Shown: piece by piece, positions 31,708 to 41,903 of the stretch
Layout of the letters: each line of letters begins with the position of its first letter
How positions within the stretch are numbered: position 1 is the stretch's first letter
Assembly (NCBI GenBank): GCA_010909725.1
Contig: JAACMV010000023.1
Span: 62,001-126,000, forward strand
Origin: Picochlorum sp. 'celeri'
Lineage: Eukaryota; Chlorophyta; Trebouxiophyceae
DNA length: 64,000 bases
Direction: 5' to 3'
The notes under the pieces: generated by a model
What the model was told of the DNA's origin: nothing
Database searches by the model: none
What the model saw: the letters and a program-made list of their open reading frames with translations, nothing else
Made by a program: the position numbers and the translations under genes

Positions 31708-34173
31708 ATGTCTTCAACAAAGACTAGAATACCTCGTCCTGGGGTTTCTGTGGAGGGACATGCGTGTGATAAAGAGAATGCCGGGGTGACAACGCTGCAG
31801 AAGACCAAGGGGTCAACAACACCTTCTCGCAACGTCTTGAGCGATTGTCGCAATACCGAGGTATCTGTCAGAAAGAATAAAAGAGGCAAGGGAGATGAGC
31901 AGGACGTATCACAGGAGCAACAGGAAAAGAAGGGTCGTTGGGAGGATGTTTCAGATTCTGACTCTGGCAAGATGCATGATGTACCCGAGGAGGAGCTGCT
32001 TATGTGGGCTGATGTGTTGAAAGAGACTGGTTGGGAGGAGAGAGACTGCCTGCTTCACAAGTTGAGTCTTCCAAAGCGAGGGGATCCGGCAAAGAAGGTG
32101 TCAACATTGGGGCAACATGTGAAGAGGCTGCGGTCGCTTGGGTGGCATTTGTATGCTGACAGGAAGGAAGCGTTGATAGAGTGTAATGGATTGCGGAAGA
32201 GCGAGACAGCGGCTCGAGGCGAGTTGGACAGTGTCAAGGAACACCTTGAGAGGGTGCAGTCAGAACTTGATGAAGAGGTGGCAGCATCACGGCGGGCTCT
32301 GTCCCAGCACAAAGAAGAGATCAAGGCATTGACAAATAAAATCAATGAAATAGATGCCAAATTGAAGGAAGTGACGGAGGAGAGGAACAGTTTGGAGGAT
32401 GAAGTTGAGTCCTATCACATGACAAAAGCAAGCTTGGAAAAGAAGTTGCAGGATGCGGAAGCTGCTCAGCTGGAGAGCCAGAAGTATTCCATGAACCTTC
32501 AGGAATACAATTCAAAGCTTCAAGGCGAAGTACAGAGTCTGACTCAGCAGATGGATGATCTCAGGGAGGAGAAGGCCCGTTTGACAGAGGACAAGGCTAG
32601 CCTGACAGGGCGGGTACAAGCCCTTGGCGATGCTTTAGAAGCGTTACAAGCGTCTTCCTCGTCAACAGAAAAAGCACGAAAAGATGCCGTTGCAGAGCTG
32701 TCTAGGTTGCGAGGGGAGTTGGCATCCATTTCTGCTGAAAAGTCATCCCTCAGTGCAGAACTCTCCACTCTGAAGGGTGTGTGCAACGAGCAAAGGTCTG
32801 ATCTCGAACGATACAGGGCTGCGACAGGAAAGGATTTGGCTGCCCTGGAAGAAGAGAAGGCAAATAGTCACATGCTAACTCAGAGGACAAAGGCTCAGGC
32901 TGAGACGGTGGCAGCTCTCCAGGACCAATTGACAATGATGAAGGAACAGCGGACAGCTGCAGAAGCACAGACTGAGAGACTCTCGGAAGAAAACAGGGGG
33001 CTGAAGGCAAAGATTGCCGAGTATGAGGTACTACTGCCGGCCATGGAGGAGCGATTGAGGGATTCTGAGGCAATCCGCAGAAGGTTACATAACACCGTGC
33101 TGGAGCTGAAAGGAAATGTGCGTGTATTCTGTCGGGTCAGGCCGTTGTCACAAGACGAAAAAGATGCCAAAGAGGAAACCGCTTTGGTCCCTGTCTCGAC
33201 AGGAGATCTCTCTGGAAGAGGACTGGAGTTGGAGAATGCCAATTCCAGCACAAAGCCAAGTGTCAGCAAAGACAATCAGCAACAGAAACATTTGTTCACA
33301 TTTGATAGGACATTTGGACCGACCTCCACCCAAGAAGATGTATTTGAAGAAGTTTCCATGTTGGTACAAAGTGCTCTTGATGGGTACAGGGTCTGTATTT
33401 TTGCATATGGGCAAACTGGCTCTGGTAAAACACACACCATGCTCGGTAACCCAGACAATGAAGGTATCATTCCAAGGAGTGTGCGCCAAATTTTCACCAC
33501 TGCTGAAAAAGATTCCGAGCGTGGATGGAAGTATGTCATGAAAGCATCGATGCTTGAGATCTACAACGAAGAGATTAAGGATTTGCTTGGCCCTGGCCCA
33601 CCAGAAGGCAAAAAGCACATCATTTCCAGCACAGATACTGGCGAAGCAGCAGGCGTCGAAGTCAGTTATCTCGAATGGAAACAAGTCAGCTGCTCAGATG
33701 ACGTATCATCTCTGCTGAAGAGGGCTATGAAAGAAAGATCAGTGGGTGCAACAGCATGTAATGCTCAGTCTTCAAGATCCCACATGGTGTTCATGCTTGC
33801 AGTGGAAGGGACGAATGAGGCCACCGGCCAAAGACTCTCTGGTGCCCTCAACCTAGTTGATTTAGCTGGAAGTGAACGTGTGGGCAAGAGCGAGGTCACA
33901 GGCGACCGGTTGAAAGAGACCCAAGCCATCAACAAAAGCCTGTCTGCACTTGGCGACGTCATTTCTGCGTTGGGTACAAAAGAACATGTGCCGTACAGAA
34001 ACTCCAAGCTCACGTTTTTGCTTCAAAATAGTTTGAGTGGATCTGGAAAGGCGCTCATGCTTTGCAATGTTGGTCCATCATCATCAGCGTCCAACGAAAC
34101 ACTCTGCACGTTAAGGTTTGCATCAAAAGTCAATGCAACCAACATTGGAACAGCTCGCAGAAACATTCGATAA
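31708..34173 (+). CDS. kinesin-14, C-terminal motor
   Basis: Single exon, 821 residues from the ATG at 31708; the frame is open from 31630 without an earlier ATG. Residues about 1-120 are basic and disordered (MSSTKTRIPRPGV), about 150-460 a long coiled coil, and about 465-821 the motor. The neck ELKGNVRVFCRVRP directly before the motor is the kinesin-14 hallmark and predicts minus-end movement. Motor motifs: GQTGSGKTHTM (P-loop), NAQSSRSH (switch I), DLAGSER (switch II), and VPYRNSKLTFLLQ. An expected role is spindle organisation; many algae and plants lacking cytoplasmic dynein rely on kinesin-14s. Confidence 0.92.
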   Translation: MSSTKTRIPRPGVSVEGHACDKENAGVTTLQKTKGSTTPSRNVLSDCRNTEVSVRKNKRGKGDEQDVSQEQQEKKGRWEDVSDSDSGKMHDVPEEELLMWADVLKETGWEERDCLLHKLSLPKRGDPAKKVSTLGQHVKRLRSLGWHLYADRKEALIECNGLRKSETAARGELDSVKEHLERVQSELDEEVAASRRALSQHKEEIKALTNKINEIDAKLKEVTEERNSLEDEVESYHMTKASLEKKLQDAEAAQLESQKYSMNLQEYNSKLQGEVQSLTQQMDDLREEKARLTEDKASLTGRVQALGDALEALQASSSSTEKARKDAVAELSRLRGELASISAEKSSLSAELSTLKGVCNEQRSDLERYRAATGKDLAALEEEKANSHMLTQRTKAQAETVAALQDQLTMMKEQRTAAEAQTERLSEENRGLKAKIAEYEVLLPAMEERLRDSEAIRRRLHNTVLELKGNVRVFCRVRPLSQDEKDAKEETALVPVSTGDLSGRGLELENANSSTKPSVSKDNQQQKHLFTFDRTFGPTSTQEDVFEEVSMLVQSALDGYRVCIFAYGQTGSGKTHTMLGNPDNEGIIPRSVRQIFTTAEKDSERGWKYVMKASMLEIYNEEIKDLLGPGPPEGKKHIISSTDTGEAAGVEVSYLEWKQVSCSDDVSSLLKRAMKERSVGATACNAQSSRSHMVFMLAVEGTNEATGQRLSGALNLVDLAGSERVGKSEVTGDRLKETQAINKSLSALGDVISALGTKEHVPYRNSKLTFLLQNSLSGSGKALMLCNVGPSSSASNETLCTLRFASKVNATNIGTARRNIR

Positions 34174-34214
34174 TTATACCTTTACATGTACACATTAGAC
34201 ATATAAAAAGAGAA

Positions 34215-34871
34215 TTAATATCCAATGCTCTTCCATCCCTTTTTCTGCAATTCTTGTCGAAGGGCTTTGATTCTTTTGCGATTGATATCCCCATCAGATT
34301 CACCTATCCTTGACGCTGACCTATATTCAACGATCCCTGCCTTGTCTTTTGGGAAATATGCCTCGAAATCATCAATGAATCCAAATGTAGGACTTTCATA
34401 CTCTACATGAAGATAATCATCTGTTCGTTCGACAATTTTTGGCGTAAATCCATCAGGACTTGTGTTCTCCACGACCTCCACAAGTTCATTCATAGCCTGC
34501 TCTTGTGTGGCAGGGTTCTTCCTTCCACGTCCTTCCTCTGGATTATATGTCCACTGTGGGACATAGTGTGTCATGTCATTTGCCTCCTCAGCCGTTGAAA
34601 TGCAATTTGGCGATGCTGGGCAAAGCTGGAGGGATTTGAAACTTCCATAATCCTTGAGGCCAATGTTCTTGGGCGTTGGGGCTGCTCCCCAGGTAAACAA
34701 GGCTCCCAAAACAGCTACATTCACACTGTTCAACACCAATTCTCTTCTAGATGATTCCTTCTGTCCATCGGAGGAAGAAGAGGAAGAGGCTCGAACCACA
34801 AACTTCCTGCCGCAAGCAGGCGCAGAGCTGCAAGGTTGCTGAAATCTAAGAGTAGCTCGATGCTGGTACAT
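34215..34871 (-). CDS. plastid DUF1499 protein
   Basis: Single exon, 218 residues. The N-terminus is a basic, Ser-rich transit peptide (ATLRFQQPCSSAPACGRKF) followed by a twin-Arg containing hydrophobic stretch (RRELVLNSVNVAVLGALFTW), suggesting import to the thylakoid lumen by the Tat route. The rest is a DUF1499 domain: LQLCPASPNCISTAEE near its start and DYLHVEYESPTFGFIDDFEA, EYRSASRIGESDGDINRKRI near its end, the last matching the conserved R-S-x-S-R-x-G-x-x-D-x-G/N-x-N-R block. The biochemical function of this family in plastids is not established. The ATG lies about 30 bp from the start of the divergent gene to its right. Confidence 0.82.
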   Translation of the reverse strand: MYQHRATLRFQQPCSSAPACGRKFVVRASSSSSSDGQKESSRRELVLNSVNVAVLGALFTWGAAPTPKNIGLKDYGSFKSLQLCPASPNCISTAEEANDMTHYVPQWTYNPEEGRGRKNPATQEQAMNELVEVVENTSPDGFTPKIVERTDDYLHVEYESPTFGFIDDFEAYFPKDKAGIVEYRSASRIGESDGDINRKRIKALRQELQKKGWKSIGY

Positions 34872-34906
34872 TTTGATCTGCTTTAATTTCGATAGAATTT
34901 CAATGG

Positions 34907-36013
34907 ATGAAACTAGTGGTAGGAGGAGGTTTGATGGAACATCTGATCCAGTTTCTTAATTGGAACAATACGATGATCGCGAATTTGATGCATTTGTACG
35001 ATGTATTGCGAGTAGCAACTGGATCTTCTCACAATGAAAATGAACATGTCATGGAAGAACAGCAGACAGCAACGAATGAGGATGACTTTGCCCGGTTGGC
35101 AACAGAGAAGTTGTTTCACTCGAAAAAAGTGAAACATCCTGGCCTGGCGTCGCACCGGCAGTATTATGAAGCGAAAAGCTCATGGAATAAATTTATTGGG
35201 GAGGATTTTGCATCTAGACGGCCAGCTGGCATGACAGGGGGGCAGACCCCTTCCGCGGAGTATTTGCCGAAAAGTCATACCCGGCCGGGCCGTACGCAGA
35301 CAAGCGCAGTCGCAAGATTGTATGAATTAAAGATGCAACGTGTAAGCATGCAGCGGAACCTGGGGAGTCAGGAGGAGGAGCAGAATGACGTAGGCTCTGT
35401 GTCCAATATGAGCACAGGGACATTTTCTCGCCCTCCTAGTATACTGTCGGATGCTTCGACAAAAATACTGGAGGGCCCAATAGCAAAGTCTGCGTGGAAG
35501 CCTTTACGGTCGAGTAAAGGGCTGGTGGGGAGGAAGGCCAAGGGCGTGGGCCTTCTTCATGTGGATGGAGATGCATCCGACTTTGTACCACTGCGGGATA
35601 CATATGGGGAGCAGAAGCAGGAGCCTATGAATGACAGGAGTGATGAAACAGCTGCATTTAGATGTGCAGACGCAGGGGAGCTGAGAAGCCGTATGAAATC
35701 GGAGATGCATTTGTTCCCTGGCTTGGAAATGTTCCAGGATGCCCAGAGTGTCGCATTTCACTTTTCCAAAAGATTGAGCTCTCTGGAACGAACGGACGCA
35801 TTTTCAAGACTCCATATGTTGCAAAAAGAAGCTAATAGTCGGATTGCTGACGAGATGGTAGATGTAGATGAGGGGGACATGAGTAGAACGATATCGTATC
35901 CATTGAGCAGTGCCCCTTGTAGGTTGCGCCCTGAAGTCATAGAGCGCTTGGAAAGAATTAGAAAGTTATCCGAGCACGCGGAAAAGTTGTATATGGTGGG
36001 AAATTGTACATAA
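34907..36013 (+). CDS. uncharacterised basic/disordered protein; N-terminus unsettled
   Basis: The frame is open from the ATG at 34907 (368 residues), but the 5' end may be spliced: a consensus donor GTACGA at 34996 and acceptor ending at 35062 would remove 67 bp in phase with QTATNEDDFARLATEK, and then the first exon would be read in the frame of the ATG at 34903, which meets a TAA at 34957. From about residue 60 on the sequence is polar and basic (KLFHSKKVKHPGLASHRQYY, KSSWNKFIGEDFASRRPAG), with short helices near the C-terminus (RPEVIERLERIRKLSEHAEK). I recognise no family. The start is only 31-35 bp from the ATG of the divergent DUF1499 gene. TGTAA at 36020-36024. Confidence 0.6.
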   Translation: MKLVVGGGLMEHLIQFLNWNNTMIANLMHLYDVLRVATGSSHNENEHVMEEQQTATNEDDFARLATEKLFHSKKVKHPGLASHRQYYEAKSSWNKFIGEDFASRRPAGMTGGQTPSAEYLPKSHTRPGRTQTSAVARLYELKMQRVSMQRNLGSQEEEQNDVGSVSNMSTGTFSRPPSILSDASTKILEGPIAKSAWKPLRSSKGLVGRKAKGVGLLHVDGDASDFVPLRDTYGEQKQEPMNDRSDETAAFRCADAGELRSRMKSEMHLFPGLEMFQDAQSVAFHFSKRLSSLERTDAFSRLHMLQKEANSRIADEMVDVDEGDMSRTISYPLSSAPCRLRPEVIERLERIRKLSEHAEKLYMVGNCT

Positions 36014-36044
36014 ATGAAGTGTAAATTTATTAATTTATTCAAGT

Positions 36045-38261
36045 TTAACGGAGCTGGTTCTCAAGCCGCTCTATGCTGTCAGAATACTTTTCGAAGATGT
36101 TGGGACGGCGAGGCTTCATGGTTCTTGTCAATGTCCCATCCTCGAATGAGAATTCGGTATCTAACACTTCGATTGCTTGTACTCGCTCCCAAGGCTGGCG
36201 TCCAGGTGCTTGGGAATTCCGGACGGCTTCCAAGATAGACTGATAGATGTCCTCTTTTGAGGGATTCTCATTCTGCAGTTCAGCCGAAATATGGTCCACA
36301 TCTGGCACGATGAGGGCCCCCAGTGATCTCTTGCCATTCCCGATCAAAATAGCAAATTTAATGAGTGGAGAACGACAGATTTCATCCTCGATTGGAGATG
36401 GCTCCACATTCTCTCCATTTGTCAAGACAATGGTGTCCTTTGCTCTACAGACACATGACACAAGTTATGCATGTTTTCAGGATACCAACATGAAGCACAC
36501 ATACACTCACCTCCCTTGTACAACGATGCATCCGGACATTTTTGAAGACGGAGATGATGGGATTCTCCACCCAATATCCCCTGTGATGAAATAGTCCCCA
36601 TAAAAGGCATCTGAGGTTGCTCTATCATTGTTGTCATAGCCATTGAAAATTCCTGGGCCTTTTGCCAATATAATGCCTTTTTCACCATCAGGCACGTCTT
36701 CGAATGTATCAATATCTACAATACGAAGATCGGTTCCTCGAATAGGCCTTCCAGCTGTCCCTCTAATATTTCCATCATCCCGAGTTTCACTTCTGCATGT
36801 CAGTACGGGTGATGTTTCACTCAATCCGTAACCATTGATGATGCCCAGTCCAACAGCTTCATAAAAATCATCCAGATACGGAGATAAGGAGCCGCCTCCT
36901 GAAATGACGGTTTTACGAATCCCAAGGGCAGCGCGAATCTTTTTCGCGACCAACACTCGGAACAGGATGAAAGGAAACGAGAGCATAGCAACCCCAATGG
37001 CAGCCTGCATGACCTCAAAGAATGATGCTCGTCGCACAGCATATCTTACGTCTGTACCATTCAATAGCCTTTTGTTCTTGGTAAATTCTATTGCAGCGTG
37101 AAGAAGAGTTGTGGCAATGAGACGTCGAATTACTGAAACATTCTTGGTCATTGTTGCTAGGATCCTAGAGTACAGGGTATCCAGGATCAGAGGCACGCAC
37201 ACAAAATGATCGAGCGTGTACTTCTGCAAGTCTTTCTTCATATTTCTTATGTTTGTAAAGACGAGGCAACCTCCAGAGCTGCTAATGTAGTACATGCTTG
37301 TGCGTTGGTACATGTGCCAAGCAGGTAGTATGGATAAAACCTTCTCCCCTGGGCAAATATCCACAAACTCTGGAAAGTGATCAATTTGATACTGAATATT
37401 GCCATGAGTCAATTTCACCCCTTTTGGAGCTCCAGTAGTCCCAGATGTATATACAATGGTTGCCAGGTCGGTCTCGCTGGTTGTCGGAATATGATCGTAG
37501 TCCATTTCAAAGCATGAGACAATGTTGTCAAATGTCTTCACCTTTGCTCCAACAGACTCAGGCAATCCATCCACTATAGCATCACCCCAAAGCACAACAA
37601 TGAACTTCAATCTGGAGACCTCTTCCGCACTCAATTCCATTTTCTGAAGCGTCTCAACATCCTGGGCAATAAGAGCACTGGACTGGGAGCTCTCCATTAT
37701 GTAATGCAGTTCCTCTTTGGAGGAGGAAACGCCCCTAACAGCACTCACCCCACCACATCGCATGATGCCTTGATCTACAATCAACCATCTGTGCGAGTTC
37801 TCTGCAAATAGACTCACCCGCTCTCCCTTTGAGAGCCCAAGTTTTCGAAGCCCAGCACTGCACCGAGCAATGAGATCCTCCACCTCATTAAAAGAGAATT
37901 CTCTCTTCGCAGATGGAGCGTGTGGGTCCATCAAAGCAATCTCATCTCCATACGTCTTTGAAAGCCTCCCCCACATACCGTCAACAGACCCGAAGGCCCC
38001 AGTATCCGTGGTTACGCAACGATGGTCATCCACCGAGGCGCTTCCGCCCACAACAGCAGTACCAGGCTTGCGATGCTGGAATCTAGTATCACTTCCATAC
38101 CCCTGAAAATATGAATGATATGGTATCTTATAGTTTGGGTTTCCGCGACTGTTCCTCGTTCTCGCGCCTCGTGGTGTCGTCTTCGAGTGACATGGCAACG
38201 TCCAAGGACAGCCTTGAGAGACAGTCACCATAGGCCCCCCAGGATTGTACAATGAGCACAT
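36045..38261 (-). CDS. plastid long-chain acyl-ACP/acyl-CoA synthetase (AAE15/16-like)
   Basis: Exons 38261-36511 and 36444-36045 (66-bp phase-2 intron GTGAGT...CTGTAG) encode 716 residues. After about 90 residues of Ser/Thr/Arg-rich, transit-like sequence, the AMP-binding enzyme core begins: ERVSLFAENSHRWLIVDQGI, the P-loop TIVYTSGTTGAPKGVKLTHG, GYGLSETSP, and GRAKDTIVLTNGENVEP, the A8 hinge spanning the splice site. These blocks match plant AAE15/AAE16 and cyanobacterial acyl-ACP synthetase, which reactivate free fatty acids to acyl-ACP in plastids. A membrane-type hydrophobic stretch (IGVAMLSFPFILFRVLV, about residue 430) is typical of that group. Convergent with the previous gene, 31 bp between stops. 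Confidence 0.86.
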
Positions 38262-38599
38262 TTCAGCTTATATACTACATCAAATGGAATTTAAAAATTA
38301 TTTAATGCCAAAGGGGGCCATAAGCGCCTCCATCATGTATGATGATGTACATGGTTGCAAGACGGAAACATTGCAATGAGGCAATTGCCTCGACAGGATT
38401 TCACTATTCCTTGTGATGCATCGCCAAACACGTAGTCTTCACAACAGAATTACATATGTATATACAGCAGGGTGACTTTCTCCAAGCATATCCGTGAGTG
38501 GGTGCTTTAATATCTACAATTATGTATATGATTGTATCCCAGCAAATTTCATCTGACAGTACAATCACCACATTAATCCACACGATAGGTGTTGATGGA
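38262..38599. other. intergenic, no gene seen
   Basis: 338 bp between two minus-strand genes, AT-rich. It should hold the acyl-ACP synthetase promoter and the 3' UTR of the next gene. No RNA gene or supported frame. Confidence 0.55.
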
Positions 38600-39510
38600 T
38601 TAATACCTATCGTCATATCTGGAACCCCCTCTGCGGTCATCATACCGAGGTCTATCATCATATCGATCCCTTCTTCTACCTCGGTCGTTGTATGAACGCC
38701 CTCTTCCAGATCTATGATCTCGATGACCCCCTCCTCTTCGGTGACCACCTCTTTGACCCTGTCCCGGCCTAGGTGGCATCATCCTTTTGACAATTCCCAT
38801 GAAAAATCCTTGCTTTGAACGAATGGTGTCATCGAATGAAGACTCGTATCGTTCCAAAGCAATATACCTGTCGTCCTCGCTCAACCGTCTCATACAGTGA
38901 ACCACTCTGTGGTCAATGTCAGTTCTCTCGAATTTACCCTCGCCAATCAGTTCCTCTAGCTTTTGCTGAATCTTTTCACCCAAAACTGAAAAATCAGGAT
39001 CACCCTCTTCCACTCCATATTCTTTAACGCGACGAATGATTCCTCTGCAGAATGCAGAAACGTTTCTCACCTTGTCAAACTCAGTACCCTTGATGCGTTC
39101 AATGGCATGCGCCGCCTCTTTATCACCGAGACTCTTGAGATCCTCAATAACATCATCTTCCAAATCCCCCTTTTTCAGGATACCACTGTCGTATAGTTCG
39201 TCAAAAGAAGACTCCCATACTCGTTTCTCCTCCTCCTCTCCTCTCGCAACAGGAGATCGTGATCGTTCTGTATCACACCATGAACCCATTAAGTGTGTGT
39301 AAAATATTCATATATAAATACAGACAAACCCGTACCCCTTGGATCATCCGTTCCTTCGATATCGAGTGGGGCCTCCTCCTCAGCCTTACTGCATGCAGTT
39401 GAACCGATGTAAGCTCATAATACCGCACGATATAAGATACTAGGCATCTTGAAATGGAATAAAATTGAGATCAAGTCGTACTTTGGGTCGCGGGTATCCT
39501 CCTCTGCCAT
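38600..39510 (-). CDS. hnRNP Q acidic-domain (NURR) protein with RGG/RY tail
   Basis: Three exons, 39510-39482, 39388-39336 and 39267-38600, with introns of 93 and 68 bp (donors GTACGA, GTACGG), give 249 residues starting MAEEDTRDPNKAEEEAP. Residues about 45-180 contain two helical repeats of the acidic domain seen at the N-terminus of hnRNP Q/R (VIEDLKSLGDKEAAHAIERI, then NVSAFCRGIIRRVKEYG; second copy VVHCMRRLSEDDRYIALERY, then SKQGFFMGIVKRMM). The C-terminus is an RGG/RYDDR low-complexity tail (GGHRRGGGHRDHRSGRGR), typical of RNA-binding proteins. No RRM is present, unlike animal hnRNP Q, so it is a short plant/algal-type relative. RNA binding is inferred. The frame before the MAEED start stays open, so a longer N-terminus is conceivable. 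Confidence 0.72.
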
Positions 39511-39859
39511 GGCTACTGTCACTGTCGAAAACTGTGCCTGCTGAACCTCCGAGTCCTTGGTCCCTGATCGATTGAGAACAAACTCGCGTAGTTTTACTAT
39601 TAAATTGTACTGCTTTATCAAGTGTGCCCTCGAGCTCTGGGATCTGGCATCTGTATGCCGTACTGTTTGACCATGTCATTGATGAACTGTTGGGTGGGTC
39701 GACCCATCTGCAAGTCAATCATTGAATGTGATGATCCCGAGGGTTCCGATGGTGGTCTCGATGGTTTCGACAAGGATATCAGTGACTGAATAGGCTCATG
39801 TGAAAGACAGGTTGAGGTTGAAAGGGCGTGTGTTTGAATTTTTGTAAAACAGAGGTGTG
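39511..39859. other. divergent intergenic region with overlapping short frames
   Basis: 349 bp between divergent starts. On the minus strand a 29-codon frame (39707-39618, MGRPTQQFINDMVKQYGIQM...) precedes the NURR gene and could be an upstream ORF or part of an unannotated 5' exon. A donor-like GTACGG lies inside it. Confidence 0.4.
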
Positions 39860-41641
39860 ATGAGTGATTGGAGAGGATCACTGGGGGGCGTTCTGCCCAA
39901 AGTGCACACGCTCGATGCTCTGATTGAGGTACGACTGTCATGTTTTTTTGTATGAAAGCATGGTATCTGACAGTTGACAGACTGTACTGTGGGCAGGTTT
40001 TGCCAGAATTGGAAAAATATGTCAAAAATGGAGGGGTGGGCCAGCGACAGGAGTCTTCGAGTCAGGGGGCTGAGGGCGGGTTGGAACGAACAGAGAGTGA
40101 AGAGAAAGAGTATGAATATGCTCTTTCGGTTGAGTTGGTGAGGAAAGAGAAGCAGGAGAATCGAGTCCTGCTGGATTCTCTCAAGAAGGCCAAGGAGTCT
40201 GACACAGGTTCCTTGTACGAGAATGAGATTTCGTTATTGAGGGATTCCATACACGAGAAACAAGAACTCATCAATCGAATGCATGAAAAATGCATCAGTT
40301 TGGCTGCAAAGTATGTGCTCTAGAGTATTGATGACAACCTTTCTGCATGTCATGCTTCTTGTTACATCTCTGCAGGAATGATGAGTTGGAGCTCAAGGTG
40401 AAAGATCAACAGGATCATACCAAAGAGGCACGAGAAAGGCTTTTCTCGGAAGCAAAGTCTATCGAGGAGGATATCATGAATATTCAAGAGGACAAGATGT
40501 GTGCTCTGCAACGTCTCCACCAGTATCAATTACTATACACAAGGACAAAAGAGGACAGAGATGACGCCGAGCTGAAAATGCAAAAGACAAAAGATTTGGT
40601 AGAAAAAAGTCGACAAGACTTGTTTACGATGAAGGAATTTCAGAATAAAGCTCAGCATGCTGAGGAGCAAGCCCAAAAAGAGTTGAATTTGGCTGTGGCC
40701 AAGTTGGAGGCCTCCAGGAAATTTTGGAGATCGTCTTTAGAGAAGAAGAAGCGAGAGGTGTGTATGCATTTGTATCGTGTACATTGAATAAGGTACTGCC
40801 TTGATAGTTCAAATACTGCATCACACTGTAGGTCGCATCCTTAATATCCCGCTATGAGAGGTCAAAGGCTGAAAGACTGAGGCGAGCAGAGGATGAGGAC
40901 AAGCGTGCCGAGGCGGAGCGAGCAGTGCAAGAAAGTGAACGAAGGATCATCTCTTCTCAGAAAAAGGCTTTGGAAGAAACTGCACAGAAGAGAAAGATAC
41001 GTCGAGAACAATGGAGGCTTGTCTGTGCTGCAGCAGGCCTGAATGGAGAGGCCTCTGTGGCTGACGTCATAAAAGCTTACCACGCATTGCAGGAGCTGCA
41101 CGCCAGTTTGAAGCAAAAGTCAGAGCAAAATATAGTTTCAGAGAACAGAGATGACGGTGAAGTGTCGTCTAGAGTGGAAACGAATAGTCCTCAGGCAGAT
41201 ACTAATGGGTACGAGAACTCTCCAATGGTATCACAGACTTGCAGTGACACAGAAGAAAATATAGGAGAGGTTCAGATCCCCAAAGAGTCCTCCCAGGTGC
41301 CAACTCAAAATACATCAAACGTGCTTTGCGTCATTGATCAGAATCAATTTTCGGAACAATTTGAAAGGCTTGCACAGCTCATCAAAGTTACTGATACAAA
41401 AGAAGCATCTACATGCCAAATACCCACTGCAGAATCATCACCCAAGAGCCAATGGCACAATAGTCATGCTGCAGAACTACTAGGAGGGAAAGACATCATG
41501 GAGCAGAATGCAGACATTCGCAAGGAGGTTAATATTGACTACGAAGAGAGCAAGCCAGTCCTGCAGAGGGAAGATATCAAATCCCGCTCGGCAAAACTGA
41601 AGGCGAAGTTGGACAAGCAACGTTGGATGAGACAAATTTGA
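39860..41641 (+). CDS. coiled-coil protein, outer-dynein-arm docking family-like
   Basis: Four exons, 39860-39928, 39997-40310, 40376-40757 and 40832-41641, with introns of 68, 65 and 74 bp, give 524 residues. Most is coiled coil (residues about 60-290), interrupted by KTKDLVEKSRQDLFTMKEF and SLISRYERSKAERLRRAEDE. The segment after the coils, REQWRLVCAAAGLNGEASVA followed by DVIKAYHALQELHASL, resembles the F-x-K-I-x-x-A-T-G-x-S-D-x-x-E-V-x-x-K-F block of CCDC63/CCDC114/CCDC151 (ODA-docking/ODA10) proteins. If right, the organism builds motile flagella. The C-terminal 200 residues are polar and disordered, ending in a basic helix (SRSAKLKAKLDKQRWMRQI). Coiled-coil resemblance alone is weak evidence. 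TGTAA at 41668-41672. Confidence 0.62.
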
Positions 41642-41903
41642 ACATAATTTCCACATTTACATGCAATTGTAAACAACGTTGTTATGAGTTATAACTCATG
41701 GAGGAAATAGTTGAATAATAATAATAATTTAGTTGCCCGGCTTCCTTTTTTGAATGGCCAAAACATGCACAAAATATTTTTATTTTTTTAAATTTTGTTT
41801 TCCAAATGGCAACGCTTGCTGCGGCAAGATAAGTATGCTTACTAGCCGCTGTATGGATAGTAACGAGAAGATGCAAACATAAAAAGAGCGCATGTTATGC
41901 GCC

